64,000 bases of DNA, taken from assembly GCA_963767645.1 (NCBI GenBank), contig CAVYEW010000010.1, forward strand, positions 62,001-126,000, in the 5' to 3' direction. Of the stretch, positions 25,884 through 34,652 are shown piece by piece (the stretch's first letter is position 1; every line of letters starts with the position of its first letter). The position numbers and the translations under genes are program-made. Below the pieces are notes generated by a model, which was not told the origin of the DNA, searched no databases, and worked only from the letters and a program-made list of their open reading frames with translations. Origin of the DNA: DATFDN01 sp963767645. GTDB lineage: Bacteria; Pseudomonadota; Alphaproteobacteria; Acetobacterales; Acetobacteraceae.

Positions 25884-26795
25884 TCAGCCACGCGCGGCCT
25901 CGCGGGCGGCAAGCTGCGCCTCGATAGCCGGCAAGTGATGCTCGGCATACCAGTCGATGATCTCGGCGCCGGTGGGGACCCACACGCCGGGATGCGACAA
26001 GATGTATTCCATGGCGAGGCGGAACGCGCGCAACCGGTGCGGCTGGCCCACCCAGAATGGGTGCAGCGCCACGCACATCACCCGCCCTTGCTCGGCGCCC
26101 TCCTCGTAGAGTGTATCGAAGCTGTCGCGGATCATGCGGGCGAACGCCTCGGCCTCCCCGCCCTGGCGATGCACGATCACGTCGTTGACGTCCACCGAAT
26201 AGGGAATCGACAGCAGGCGCCCGGTGCGCGTGCAAATCGGGAAGGGTTGGTCGTCATGATAAAGCTCGGCCACGTAGTCGTAGCCGCACTCGGCAGCGAG
26301 ATCGAAGGTGCGCAGCGTGTTGGTGATTGCCGGACTGAACCATCCCCGCAGGCGTCGGCCCACCAATGTTCGATGGGTTTCCTGGCATTCCCGCATCGCC
26401 GCGCGCTCCTCGGCTTCGGAGAAATCCCAGTGGTAGCGTGTGTTGTAGATGCCGTGCGCCATGTATTCCCAGCCGCGCGCCTCCATCGCTTGCAGGATCG
26501 CCGGATAGTGCTGGATCACGGCGAGGTTCAGGCTGACCGTGCAGCGGAGCCCCAGCGCATCGGTCACGTCGAGCAGCCGCCAGAGTCCGACCCGGTTGCC
26601 GTAGTCGCGCGTCGCGTAGCCCAGCACGTCGGGGTGCGGCGAGCGCGGCCAGGGGTCGCGCGTTCGCACGAAGGCCGGAATATATTCGTAGTGTTCGATG
26701 TTCGGCACCACCCAGAGCGCGACGCGCGCGCCGTTCGGCCAGGCGAGACGTGGCCGGTGGGTGATCGGCGAGTAGGGGATGATCTCAGGCTCCAT
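25884..26795 (-). CDS. Polysaccharide deacetylase (NodB/PuuE-like) family protein, copy 1
   Basis: A 303-residue paralogue of the downstream gene: MEPEIIPYSPITHRPRLAWP, ARVALWVVPNIEHYEYIP, YMAHGIYNTRYHWDFSEAEE, WFSPAITNTLRTFDLAAECG and LHPFWVGQPHRLRAFRLA. A GGAG ribosome site precedes the ATG at 26795. It is first of three co-directional genes with the second deacetylase-fold protein and a crotonase, implying a small catabolic route for a C-N-bonded substrate that ends as a CoA ester. The substrate is unknown. Confidence 0.84.
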   Translation of the reverse strand: MEPEIIPYSPITHRPRLAWPNGARVALWVVPNIEHYEYIPAFVRTRDPWPRSPHPDVLGYATRDYGNRVGLWRLLDVTDALGLRCTVSLNLAVIQHYPAILQAMEARGWEYMAHGIYNTRYHWDFSEAEERAAMRECQETHRTLVGRRLRGWFSPAITNTLRTFDLAAECGYDYVAELYHDDQPFPICTRTGRLLSIPYSVDVNDVIVHRQGGEAEAFARMIRDSFDTLYEEGAEQGRVMCVALHPFWVGQPHRLRAFRLAMEYILSHPGVWVPTGAEIIDWYAEHHLPAIEAQLAAREAARG

Positions 26796-26931
26796 TGCCC
26801 AACTCCGTCATCGTCGTATAGCGGGTGTAGCACGCGCTCGTGAACAATCTCGGCGCGAACGGATCGAAACGCTGGCAGTTTAGCCGCCACGTTTCGAGAC
26901 TGCGAGAATTAGGTCCGGGAGGGATGACGCG

Positions 26932-27234
26932 ATGAGCCGAACCACACGAATCCTGCTCGCCTGTGCCGGGCTATCGCTGCTGGTGGCGTGTGGCACGAAC
27001 AAGCAGGAGCGGGCCGGGGGCGGGGCGCTGACCGGCGCGGGCACCGGCGCGGCGGTCGGTGCGCTGGGCGGGCCCGTGGGCGCAGCGGCAGGAGCTGCGA
27101 TCGGCGCCGCCACTGGCGCGGCGACGGGCGCGGCGACCACTCCACAGCAAATCAATCTCGGCAGGCCGATCTACAAGAATCCGAACGTGAACGTGGGCGG
27201 CTATCGCCCGGCGAACCCGTCGACGAACCCGTAG
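26932..27234 (+). CDS. Small lipoprotein with a glycine-zipper region
   Basis: A 100-residue protein: MSRTTRILLACAGLSLLVAC is a lipoprotein signal with a lipobox ending in C20. A glycine-zipper (repeats of G-A-G/A, about residues 31-68) follows, then a short polar tail. Such proteins associate with the outer membrane, often as stress or envelope lipoproteins. GGGAGGG lies upstream of the ATG. A CGAAC...GTTT arrangement in the upstream gap weakly resembles an alphaproteobacterial stress-sigma promoter. Confidence 0.8.
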   Translation: MSRTTRILLACAGLSLLVACGTNKQERAGGGALTGAGTGAAVGALGGPVGAAAGAAIGAATGAATGAATTPQQINLGRPIYKNPNVNVGGYRPANPSTNP

Positions 27235-27247
27235 TCTCGCGGCAGTC

Positions 27248-27271
27248 CCGGCCGGCGGAGGTGCCGGCTGG
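27248..27271. terminator. Hairpin between convergent lipoprotein and CBS genes
   Basis: Nine-pair stem (one G-U) CCGGCCGGC/GCCGGCTGG with loop GGAGGT, between two convergent genes. It lacks a U-tract, so a bidirectional role is inferred from position and stem strength. Confidence 0.45.
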
Positions 27272-27281
27272 TGGCCTTCGT

Positions 27282-27689
27282 CTAGGCGGCGAAGACACCC
27301 TGCTCCTGGATGACCCGGGCACGTGCGACGTCGGTCAAGCTGATCAGTCCGACCAGTTCGCCGTGATCCTCCACCGGCACATGGCACAGCCGGAAGCTGA
27401 CCATTGCGCGCGTCGCCTCGGCGAGGCTGGTTCGGGGATTGACGGTCTTGGTAACGCGGGCAGCGAGTTGTCCGGCGGTCATCTCCAAGGTACGCGCAGC
27501 GTTCAAAGCCAAGCTCTCGATGATGGCGCGCTCCGCCAGAACGCCGAGCAGCTCACCGCAGGGGTCGACGACCAGCGCAGCTTCCCCTTGGGCGGCGGAG
27601 ATGACCTGCACCACGTCGCCGATCCGGTCCGCCGAACCCACCACAGTCATTCGATAGGCGTTCCGCTTCAGGATGGCTGCTACGGTCAT
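27282..27689 (-). CDS. CBS-domain pair protein
   Basis: About 135 residues forming two CBS motifs: first around VAAILKRNAYRMTVVGSADR to GELLGVLAERAIIES, second around AARVTKTVNPRTSLAEATRA to HGELVGLISLTDVAR. CBS pairs bind adenosine nucleotides and regulate partners or act as energy sensors; no catalytic domain is attached. Two adjacent ATG codons exist (27692 and 27689); the second is better spaced from GAGGG. Confidence 0.85.
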   Translation of the reverse strand: MTVAAILKRNAYRMTVVGSADRIGDVVQVISAAQGEAALVVDPCGELLGVLAERAIIESLALNAARTLEMTAGQLAARVTKTVNPRTSLAEATRAMVSFRLCHVPVEDHGELVGLISLTDVARARVIQEQGVFAA

Positions 27690-27848
27690 CATGTGCCCTC
27701 TTGCTTCCGCCTGGCCTTGGCACGGCGGAGGTCGCGTCCGATCCGACCCAAGAGAGGGGTGCGCCGCACAACAATTCACTATTTCGTGGTGGCTTTCGCG
27801 CACTGACAGTTCTGTAGGAATGGGCGCAGGATTGTGGCGAAACAGGCA

Positions 27849-28280
27849 ATGGACGATCGCGAATATCCGAAGCGCCCGATCGTCGGCATCGGCATCGTGG
27901 CACTGAAGGGGGACAACGTCCTGCTGGTGCGTCGCGGCAAGCCGCCGGGGGTCGGCACCTGGACCTTGCCCGGCGGCGGCCAGGAGCTTGGGGAGACGGC
28001 GCAGGCGGCGGCGCGGCGGGAACTCCTTGAGGAAACCGGGGTCAGCGTCGGCGCGCTGGTGCTCGCCGCACAGGTGGACAGCATCCGCCACGACCCGGCC
28101 GGGCGCATACAGTACCATTACACAATCATCGACTTCGCCGGCCGCTGGGACGCAGGCGAGCCGGTCGCCGGCTCGGACGTGACCGAGGCGGTGTGGGCGC
28201 CGCTCGATCAGCTCCACCGTTTCGAGCTCTGGAGCGAGGCGCACCGGGTCATCGCCGTCGCGCGCTCCCTACTCGGCTGA
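27849..28280 (+). CDS. NUDIX hydrolase
   Basis: A 143-residue NUDIX protein. The NUDIX box GGQELGETAQAAARRELLEE (followed by TGV) matches Gx5Ex7REUxEExGU. It hydrolyses a nucleoside diphosphate linked to another group, and the short form, with GKPPGVGTWTLPGGG, resembles ADP-ribose or housecleaning enzymes. GTG at 27834 would add five residues. The 156-bp gap to the CBS gene is a shared divergent promoter region. The 3' end converges with comEC. Confidence 0.87.
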   Translation: MDDREYPKRPIVGIGIVALKGDNVLLVRRGKPPGVGTWTLPGGGQELGETAQAAARRELLEETGVSVGALVLAAQVDSIRHDPAGRIQYHYTIIDFAGRWDAGEPVAGSDVTEAVWAPLDQLHRFELWSEAHRVIAVARSLLG

Positions 28281-28296
28281 CCGCCCTCAGGGCGGT
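28280..28296. terminator. Short hairpin at the convergent NUDIX/comEC ends
   Basis: ACCGCCCTCAGGGCGGT is a compact inverted repeat overlapping the NUDIX stop and the comEC stop. It is likely a shared bidirectional terminator for two genes that end 6 bp apart. Confidence 0.5.
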
Positions 28297-30419
28297 TCCG
28301 GCCGGCGAGGAACGCGCCGGTGCGGCTGCGGCACCCAGGGCCGGTCGCCACGCACCATCCGGTCCGTCAGCAGCCGCGCGCCGCCCGGCTCCAGCCAGAT
28401 CGCGACCGAGCCCTGCATCCGAGCGGTGACGCGATCCACCAGCGCGGGGCCGCGGCAGCGCCCGCGCGCGGCGTCAAGGGAGACGATCACCGCCGCCTGT
28501 TGGCAGTCGGGCGGCGCTCGGCCGCGCAACAGCAGCGCGGGCGGGGCATCCGGGCGCAGCCGCAACAGGCAGGACTGCTCGGTGCAGGCCAATTGCCCAT
28601 CCGCCGCCATTCCTTCGAACGGCAGGCGTCCGGGCTCGCCGGCGGCCCAGAACTGGCGCCAAGCGTCGCGGGTGAAGCGCGAGGCCCCCGGCGCCTGCTC
28701 GACCATCAGGACAGAGCCGGCCCGCACCCCGATCAGCTTGCCGTCGGCGGCCATCAGCAGGTCGGGCGGGCGCACCAGCCACGGCGAGGCCAGCCCCAGC
28801 GCCAGCGGAAGCAGGCCGAGCAGGCGCAGCCGCGTGCTCCGCCACAGGCCGAGCCATGCCAAGCCGAGCCCGACCAAGGCCAGACCCCAGCCCGGCATGT
28901 GCGGCACCGGCAACACCGCCAATGGCCAGGCGGTCACGTCGCGCGCGATCACCATGATCGCGCGCACGCCCCAGCCCATCGCGTCCAGCACCGGCCCTTC
29001 AAGACCGAGCGGCATCAGCACCAGCGACAGCTGACCGAGCGGCATTACCCAAAGCGCGGTGATCGGCACCGCGATCATGTTGGCGAGCACGAAATAGAGC
29101 TGCACGCGGCCGAAATGGTACGCACCGAACGGCGCCGAGGCGCCGCCCGCGAGCAGGCTGGTCAGGGCCAGCGCCACAAGATGCCCCGCCACGCGGCGCC
29201 ATACCGCGCCGTCGCCGTGCAACTGGCGCAGCCAGGGCCGCAGCACCTCGTAGCCGGCAATCAGCGCCACCACGGCGGAGAAGCTCATCTGGAACGAGGC
29301 GCCGGGCACCTCCTGCGGCTCCAGCACGATCAGCGCCACCGCGGCGAGCGCGAGGCCTCGCACCGACACCGCGCGCCGGCCAAACAGCGCGGCCAGCGTC
29401 ACCAGGGCCGCCATCGCGAAGCTGCGCAGGATCGGGACATGCATCCCGGTCAGGACCATGTAGAAACCGCCCGCGGCCAGAGCCGCGCCCGCGGCGACCT
29501 GCTTGGCGGGCCAGAACAGGGCGGTACGCTCCGACAGCGCGAGCACCGCGCGCGTCAGGCCGAAGGCGAGTCCCATCACCGCGCCGATATGCAGCCCCGC
29601 CACGGCCAGCAGGTGCGCGAGCCCGGAGGCGCGGAACGCCTCGCGGTCGGCCTCGGGAATGGCGGACGGCACGCCGGTCATCAACGTGGCCGCGATAGCC
29701 CCAACGCTGCCCGGCAGCCGCGCCTCGATCCGCCGGGCAATGCCTTCGCGCGTCCGCTGCACCCAGCCGGAGACGCCGGACGGCGGCTGATGGGCAAGGC
29801 GCTCGGACTCGCCGATGGCGAAGCCGTACCCGGCAAAGCCGGCGAAGAAGGCGTCGCGCTGGAGATCCCAGCCCCCCGGATAGGACGGAGGCGAAGGCGG
29901 GCGCAGCAAGGCGCGCACGCGCAGCGTGTCGCCCACAGCCAGCTCCGTCGCATCGGTCTCGCGAAGGCGCACACGGATGCGCCGCCGCAGCGTCGTGCCG
30001 TCATCAAGCCGCATCTCGGCCACCGTCACGCGCCGCCCCTCTGGCAAAACCTCCACTCCGGCCACCTGTCCGGTAAGGATCACCGCCCGGAAAGGCAACG
30101 TCTCCTGCGGCAGGGCGCGATAGGTGGCGAACTGCGCGAGGGCGAACCCGATCGCCACGGCGGCCAGCGGCAGCAGCGCCGCCCGTCCCCAGCCCCGCGT
30201 CATCCACGTGGCAAGACCTGCCGGCAGCGCCAGCGCAACGCCGGCCCATGCGGGCGGCTCGACCCGCAGGCCGAAATAGACCAGCACGCCGGTTCCCAGG
30301 AACACCGGCAGCCAGAGCACCAGCCGGCCCTGCTCCGCCAGCGCCAGAGCCTCCAGGCGCGCGGCCAGCACGCGCGACGCGGCGTGGCCGCGGGGTGACA
30401 AGGCAAGCACGGCGGGCAC
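28287..30419 (-). CDS. comEC: ComEC/Rec2 family membrane protein
   Basis: A 710-residue protein with the DUF4131 and competence domains. An N-terminal soluble segment (about 120-200) is followed by many membrane helices, with the family signatures ASGLAHLLAVAGLHIGAVMG, GFYMVLTGMHVPILRSFAM and PGASFQMSFSAVVAL. ComEC forms the inner-membrane channel for DNA uptake. The C-terminal metallo-beta-lactamase metal motif is absent, as is common in alphaproteobacterial homologues; the tail (about 560-700) looks like a degenerate remnant. GGAGG precedes the GTG start. No other competence genes are nearby. Confidence 0.9.
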   Translation of the reverse strand: MPAVLALSPRGHAASRVLAARLEALALAEQGRLVLWLPVFLGTGVLVYFGLRVEPPAWAGVALALPAGLATWMTRGWGRAALLPLAAVAIGFALAQFATYRALPQETLPFRAVILTGQVAGVEVLPEGRRVTVAEMRLDDGTTLRRRIRVRLRETDATELAVGDTLRVRALLRPPSPPSYPGGWDLQRDAFFAGFAGYGFAIGESERLAHQPPSGVSGWVQRTREGIARRIEARLPGSVGAIAATLMTGVPSAIPEADREAFRASGLAHLLAVAGLHIGAVMGLAFGLTRAVLALSERTALFWPAKQVAAGAALAAGGFYMVLTGMHVPILRSFAMAALVTLAALFGRRAVSVRGLALAAVALIVLEPQEVPGASFQMSFSAVVALIAGYEVLRPWLRQLHGDGAVWRRVAGHLVALALTSLLAGGASAPFGAYHFGRVQLYFVLANMIAVPITALWVMPLGQLSLVLMPLGLEGPVLDAMGWGVRAIMVIARDVTAWPLAVLPVPHMPGWGLALVGLGLAWLGLWRSTRLRLLGLLPLALGLASPWLVRPPDLLMAADGKLIGVRAGSVLMVEQAPGASRFTRDAWRQFWAAGEPGRLPFEGMAADGQLACTEQSCLLRLRPDAPPALLLRGRAPPDCQQAAVIVSLDAARGRCRGPALVDRVTARMQGSVAIWLEPGGARLLTDRMVRGDRPWVPQPHRRVPRRPEPP

Positions 30420-30529
30420 GGAAGAACCTCCGACCCCAGCTTGCCCGGCTAACCTCTACAGAGTGTCAACGCCTTGTCGCCTGGGCGCCGCAGGAGTTCC
30501 ATGTAAGCTAGTCCGCCGAGGCTCGAACC

Positions 30530-31420
30530 ATGACCCGCGCCCTCCCTGTCTGGCGCTCCATGCTCTATGTGCCGGTGAACGTCCCCCGCTTCGTCGCCAG
30601 TGCGGCGGATCGCGGCGCCGACGCGGTCATCCTGGACCTGGAGGATGCGGTCGCGCCGGCCGAGAAGGCGCGGGCACGGACGCTGCTGGGCGAGGCCGTG
30701 CCCCAGGTCTCGCGGCGCGGCGCGGACGTCGTCGTGCGGATCAACCGTCCCTGGCGGCTACTGGTGCGCGACCTGGAAGCCGCGGTGATGCAAGGCGTGG
30801 CCGCACTCGCGCTGCCGAAAACGGACAGCGCCGAGCATGTGCAGGCGGTCGCCGAGACCGTCGCCGAATTGGAAGCCGAGCGCGGGATAGCGCAGTCTAT
30901 CGGGCTCATCGCCATGGTGGAGACGCCGAGTGCGTTCTTCCGCATGGAGGCGATCGCGCGGGCGCATCCAAGGCTGCTGGCGCTCACCGTGGGGGCCGAG
31001 GATCTGGCGCTTTCGGTAGGGATGCTGCCGGAAGCAGAGGGCTTGTTCCTGCCCAAGCAGGTCGCGATCTTCGCGGCCCGCTCCGCCGGCATCCTGCCGC
31101 TCGGTTTCGTCGGCACCGTCGCCGACTACAAGGATCAGGCGGCATTCCGTACCGTCGTGCGCCGCTCGCGCCGGCTGGGCTTCCTCGGCGCGGCCTGCAT
31201 CCATCCGTCGCAGGTGCCGGTGTTGAACGAGGAGTTCGCACCCTCGTCCGACGACGTCGCGCAGGCCGGGCGCATGGTCGCGGCGTATGACGCGGCGCTG
31301 GCCGCCGGACTGGGAGCGGTGGAGTTCGAGGGAGGGATGATCGACATCCCGGTGGTCGAGCGGGCTAAGGCGCTGCTGGCGCGGGCCGCCTCGATAGAGG
31401 CGCGGAGGCGGCGGGCGTAG
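30530..31420 (+). CDS. CitE-like CoA ester lyase (HpcH/HpaI family)
   Basis: A 296-residue CitE-like protein: RSMLYVPVNVPRFVASAADR, AVILDLEDAV, VVVRINRPW, MVETPSAFF and VGAEDLALSVG supply the substrate arginine and the metal-binding Glu/Asp residues. Members cleave malyl-CoA, methylmalyl-CoA or citramalyl-CoA. With the MaoC and CaiB-type genes at 2794-4472 such an enzyme would complete a mesaconate/methylmalyl-CoA-type route, but the genes are 26 kb apart, so this is inference. Confidence 0.88.
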   Translation: MTRALPVWRSMLYVPVNVPRFVASAADRGADAVILDLEDAVAPAEKARARTLLGEAVPQVSRRGADVVVRINRPWRLLVRDLEAAVMQGVAALALPKTDSAEHVQAVAETVAELEAERGIAQSIGLIAMVETPSAFFRMEAIARAHPRLLALTVGAEDLALSVGMLPEAEGLFLPKQVAIFAARSAGILPLGFVGTVADYKDQAAFRTVVRRSRRLGFLGAACIHPSQVPVLNEEFAPSSDDVAQAGRMVAAYDAALAAGLGAVEFEGGMIDIPVVERAKALLARAASIEARRRRA

Positions 31421-31436
31421 CGGGCGCCCTCGCGCG

Positions 31437-32468
31437 TCAGTCGCCGGCTGCCACCCGGTCGGCGGTACGCGCGTTGGACGGCTGCTGTGCGCGGGCCGGA
31501 GCGGACTGGGCGGCTCGCCGGCTGACGGCGAAGAAGGCGATGGTCCGGCGCAGCCCCTCCCGCAGCGGCACCGCGGGCTTCCAGTCCAGCAGCTTCCGGG
31601 CGAGTGTGATGTCGGGACAGCGGCGCCTGGGATCATCCACCGGCAGCGGGCGGCGCACGATCGGCGAGGCTGATCGTGTCTGGCCCAGCACCTCCCCGAT
31701 CAGCTCGAGAATCGTGATCTCGGCGGGATTGCCGAGGTTCACCGGCCCGTCCACCGGGCCGGGGTGCCACAGCAATCGCAGCAGGCCGCTCACCAGGTCA
31801 TCGACGTAGCAGAAGGATCGCGTCTGCCGTCCCTCGCCGTAGACGGTGATCGGCCGGCCCTCGATGGCCTGCATGACGACGTTGGACACGACACGTCCGT
31901 CATCGGGCAACATGCGCGGCCCGTAAGTGTTGAAGATGCGCGCGATGCGAACCTCCGCCCCGCTCCGGCGTATCTGGTCGCAGCACAAAGTCTCGGCGGC
32001 GCGCTTGCCTTCATCGTAGCAGGCGCGCGGTCCGATCGGGTTGACGTTGCCGAGATAGCTCTCGGGCTGCGGATGCACGGTGGGGTCGCCGTACACCTCG
32101 CTCGTCGAGGCTTGCAGGAACCGTGCGTTACACGCCTCCGCCAGAGCGAGGAGGTTGCGCGTTCCGATCACGCTGGTCATCAGCGTATGTACCGGGTCGG
32201 CCTGATAACGGGGCGGCGAGGCCGGGCAGGCGAGGTTCAGCACATAGTCCGCGCGCAGCCCGCGCGGCAGCGGATCGGTGACGTCGGCGCGCACGAAATC
32301 GAAGCACGGGTTGCGGCGCAGCGGGTCCAGGTTTTCCATCCGGCCGGTGAGCAGGCTGTCCAGGCAGATCACCCGCGCGCCCTCGGCTAGCAGCGCCTCG
32401 CACAGATGCGAACCGATAAAGCCGGCGCCGCCGGCGATCAGCACCGTCTTGGCGCCCCGTGCTCTCAT
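31437..32468 (-). CDS. NAD-dependent UDP-glucuronate decarboxylase-like epimerase
   Basis: A 343-residue extended SDR most like UDP-xylose synthases: VLIAGGAGFIGSHLCEALL, LNLACPASPPRYQADPVHT (the UXS hallmark), TSEVYGDPTVHPQPESYLGN, YDEGKRAAE (YxxxK), ARIFNTYGPRM and FCYVDDLVSGLLRLL. It would make UDP-xylose from UDP-glucuronate in the cytoplasm, supplying the neighbouring glycosyltransferases. Its ATG overlaps the preceding glycosyltransferase stop (ATGA). It is the last gene of the eight-gene glycan cluster. Confidence 0.88.
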   Translation of the reverse strand: MRARGAKTVLIAGGAGFIGSHLCEALLAEGARVICLDSLLTGRMENLDPLRRNPCFDFVRADVTDPLPRGLRADYVLNLACPASPPRYQADPVHTLMTSVIGTRNLLALAEACNARFLQASTSEVYGDPTVHPQPESYLGNVNPIGPRACYDEGKRAAETLCCDQIRRSGAEVRIARIFNTYGPRMLPDDGRVVSNVVMQAIEGRPITVYGEGRQTRSFCYVDDLVSGLLRLLWHPGPVDGPVNLGNPAEITILELIGEVLGQTRSASPIVRRPLPVDDPRRRCPDITLARKLLDWKPAVPLREGLRRTIAFFAVSRRAAQSAPARAQQPSNARTADRVAAGD

Positions 32469-33550
32469 ACCTGCGCTCCTTCGATGACGTCGATGCCCGC
32501 TCTTGCCTCGCCCAAGAAGCCCTCCAGCTCGCGCGCGCGGGTCTCGGCGGTATGGCGGCCGAGCGTGCGCGCCCGCCCGGCCCGAGCGACCGCCAAGCGC
32601 CGATCGCTCGGCAGATCCAGCGCGTCGAGCACGTCGTCCGCTTTGTGCGCGATCAGGATGTCGCGTCCGGGCAGGAACAGCTCGTCGAGTCCTGGCCAGG
32701 GATCGGAGATGATCGGCGTGCCGCAGGCGCCCGCTTCGAACAGGCGCACGCTCGGGCTGTAGCCACGCCGGCGCATGTCGGCGCGGGTGACGTTCAGCGT
32801 CCAGGCTTGGCTTGCGTAGAACGCGGCGTGGTCGGAGGGCGCGAGGTGGTCGATGCGCTCCACGTTCTCGGGCCATTCGATCGCATCGGGGTATTGCGGC
32901 CCGGCGACGACGAAGCGCAGCTCCGGGCGCCGCCGCGCGGGCTCGATCAGCAGCCGCTCGAGGGCAGGCTGCCGGTCGGGGCTGTAGGTTCCGAGATAGC
33001 CGAGGTCCCATTGTCGCGCCACGGCGCTCGGCCGATGCTGCTCGGGATCGACGGCGCAATAGAGCGGGCGAGCCAGTCGAGCGCCGTAATCGCGTTCCAG
33101 CACGCGCAAGGTCGGGCCGCCGGTAAACGAGAGATAGAGATCGAACAGCCTGATCTGCTCGGGCCGAAGATAGGCCGCGCCGCCCTGCGACAGCGCCTGC
33201 ATCGTTACCGGCGTATCGATGTCGTAGAAGCAGGCCAGGGCGCGCACGCGCGGCACGATCCGGTCGATGACGGCCGCGCCCTCGGGCACGTACGAGCCGA
33301 TGATGACCGCGTCCGCCCGCGCCAGGTCGTGTCCGTGGCGGTCCAGCTCGGCGAGGCTTTGATAGAAGCTGAGGCCGCAGAAATCCGGTGCCGGCAGGTC
33401 GCGGTGCGAAGCGTACCAGGGCTGCTCGCGCTCCAGGAACAGCACCTCGTGACCGCGCCCATGCAGCGCCCGTAGCAGGGCGCGATAGGTGGTGGCGTGA
33501 CCGTTGCCCCAGGAAGAACTCAGACTTAGGCCGAGGAAGACCAGGCGCAT
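32465..33550 (-). CDS. CgeB-like glycosyltransferase (third of three)
   Basis: A 361-residue CgeB/GT-B protein starting MRLVFLGLSLSSSWGNGHAT. It shows DAVIIGSYVPEG, ACFYDIDTPVT, the YLGTYSPDRQPALERLLIEP donor half and RRRGYSPSVRLFEAGACGTP with the conserved acidic residue after PSVRLF. CgeB-like proteins act in glycan decoration and are common in alphaproteobacterial polysaccharide loci. GAGGAG precedes the ATG. It follows a homologue by 10 bp and overlaps the UXS-like gene by 4 bp. Confidence 0.84.
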   Translation of the reverse strand: MRLVFLGLSLSSSWGNGHATTYRALLRALHGRGHEVLFLEREQPWYASHRDLPAPDFCGLSFYQSLAELDRHGHDLARADAVIIGSYVPEGAAVIDRIVPRVRALACFYDIDTPVTMQALSQGGAAYLRPEQIRLFDLYLSFTGGPTLRVLERDYGARLARPLYCAVDPEQHRPSAVARQWDLGYLGTYSPDRQPALERLLIEPARRRPELRFVVAGPQYPDAIEWPENVERIDHLAPSDHAAFYASQAWTLNVTRADMRRRGYSPSVRLFEAGACGTPIISDPWPGLDELFLPGRDILIAHKADDVLDALDLPSDRRLAVARAGRARTLGRHTAETRARELEGFLGEARAGIDVIEGAQV

Positions 33551-33560
33551 GGCATTCTCC

Positions 33561-34652
33561 TCAGGCGGCGGCCGCGCGCTTCCGCGCGAGCGCCTCGCGG
33601 AATACCCGGTCCACGATGCGGGCGCGCTCGGCATAAGTGTGCTCGGCCAGGATGTGCGCGCGCGCCTGCTCTCCGATCCTCTTGGCACGGGCGGGCGTGA
33701 GCGCGGCGACGTGGTCGGCAACATCGCGCCCGTCGCGCGCCACCAGCACCTCGGTATCGGGCTGCAGGAACAGCTCGATCCCCTCCCAGGCATCGGTAAT
33801 CAGGCAGGCGCCGGCGCCGGCCGCCTCGAACACGCGCGTCGCCGGGCAGAACCCCATCGCGGCCATGCTCTCGCGCGCCACGTTCAGCACGGCGAGCGCC
33901 GAGCAGTTGAATTCGTTGTGCCGCTCGGTGCCGACATGGCCGATGGCGCGCACATTGTCCGGTATGGGCTTGCCGTTCCAGCCCGATCCGCCGAGCAGGA
34001 AGCGGCGCTCCGGCAGACGCGCGGCGGGGGTGAGGAAGAACGTCTCGGTGCGCGCCTCGCGGTCGGGCATCCGGTTGGCGAGGAACGCAAGATCGGCCGC
34101 CAGCGCCGGGTCCGGGGCAACCGGGAAATGCGTGGCGGGATCGAGCGCGTTATAGATCGGCCAGCACGCAGCGACGCCGAAACCGCGATACGCGTCCACG
34201 ACAGGAGCGCCGCCGCCATAGGTCAGCACCATGTCGAGTTGCGGCAGGATGCGGTGCAGCGGATGCGTCGCATTGGCGCGGAGATCGGCTAAGGTTGCCG
34301 GCGCGTCGACATCCCAGAATATGCGCAGCGCGTCGGCACGCGGCGCGGTGAGCAGCGCCGCGAGCAGCGCATCGTCGTACACGCCGACACCGCTCGCCTT
34401 CACCATGACATCGGCGCGCCCGGCCTCGGCCAGTACGGCGCGCAGGCCGGCATCGGTCGCCGGATAGACGACCGAGCGTGCCCAGGGCGGCGGGTCGATG
34501 TCGCGATGCGCCTGCCGGTCGAACGCATCGGGTTCGTAGAACGTCACCTCCCAGCCGAGAGCGGCGAGCGGCTCCAGCATCCCGCGGTAATAGGTGGCGG
34601 CGCCGTTCCAATAGGCCGACAGCAGGCTCGATCCGTAGAAGGCGAGGCGCAT
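33561..34652 (-). CDS. CgeB-like glycosyltransferase (second of three)
   Basis: A 363-residue relative of its neighbours, starting MRLAFYGSSLLSAYWNGAAT. Motifs are DVMVKASGVGVYDD, RIFWDVDAPATLADLRANAT, LVLTYGGGAP-like LDMVLTYGGG, ADLAFLANRMPDREARTETF and MGFCPATRVFEAAGAGACLI. The start codon shares bases with the stop of the preceding gene (TGATG). Divergence among the three copies suggests different acceptors or donors in one glycan rather than redundancy. Confidence 0.84.
   Translation of the reverse strand: MRLAFYGSSLLSAYWNGAATYYRGMLEPLAALGWEVTFYEPDAFDRQAHRDIDPPPWARSVVYPATDAGLRAVLAEAGRADVMVKASGVGVYDDALLAALLTAPRADALRIFWDVDAPATLADLRANATHPLHRILPQLDMVLTYGGGAPVVDAYRGFGVAACWPIYNALDPATHFPVAPDPALAADLAFLANRMPDREARTETFFLTPAARLPERRFLLGGSGWNGKPIPDNVRAIGHVGTERHNEFNCSALAVLNVARESMAAMGFCPATRVFEAAGAGACLITDAWEGIELFLQPDTEVLVARDGRDVADHVAALTPARAKRIGEQARAHILAEHTYAERARIVDRVFREALARKRAAAA

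Noticed and set aside
28320..30398. A 692-residue plus-strand open frame opposite comEC
   Set aside because: Low-complexity His/Arg/Gln-rich translation antisense to a well-supported gene.
30420..30529. tRNA-like sequence upstream of the CitE-like gene
   Set aside because: A GCTCGAACC-like string is present but no cloverleaf could be drawn.
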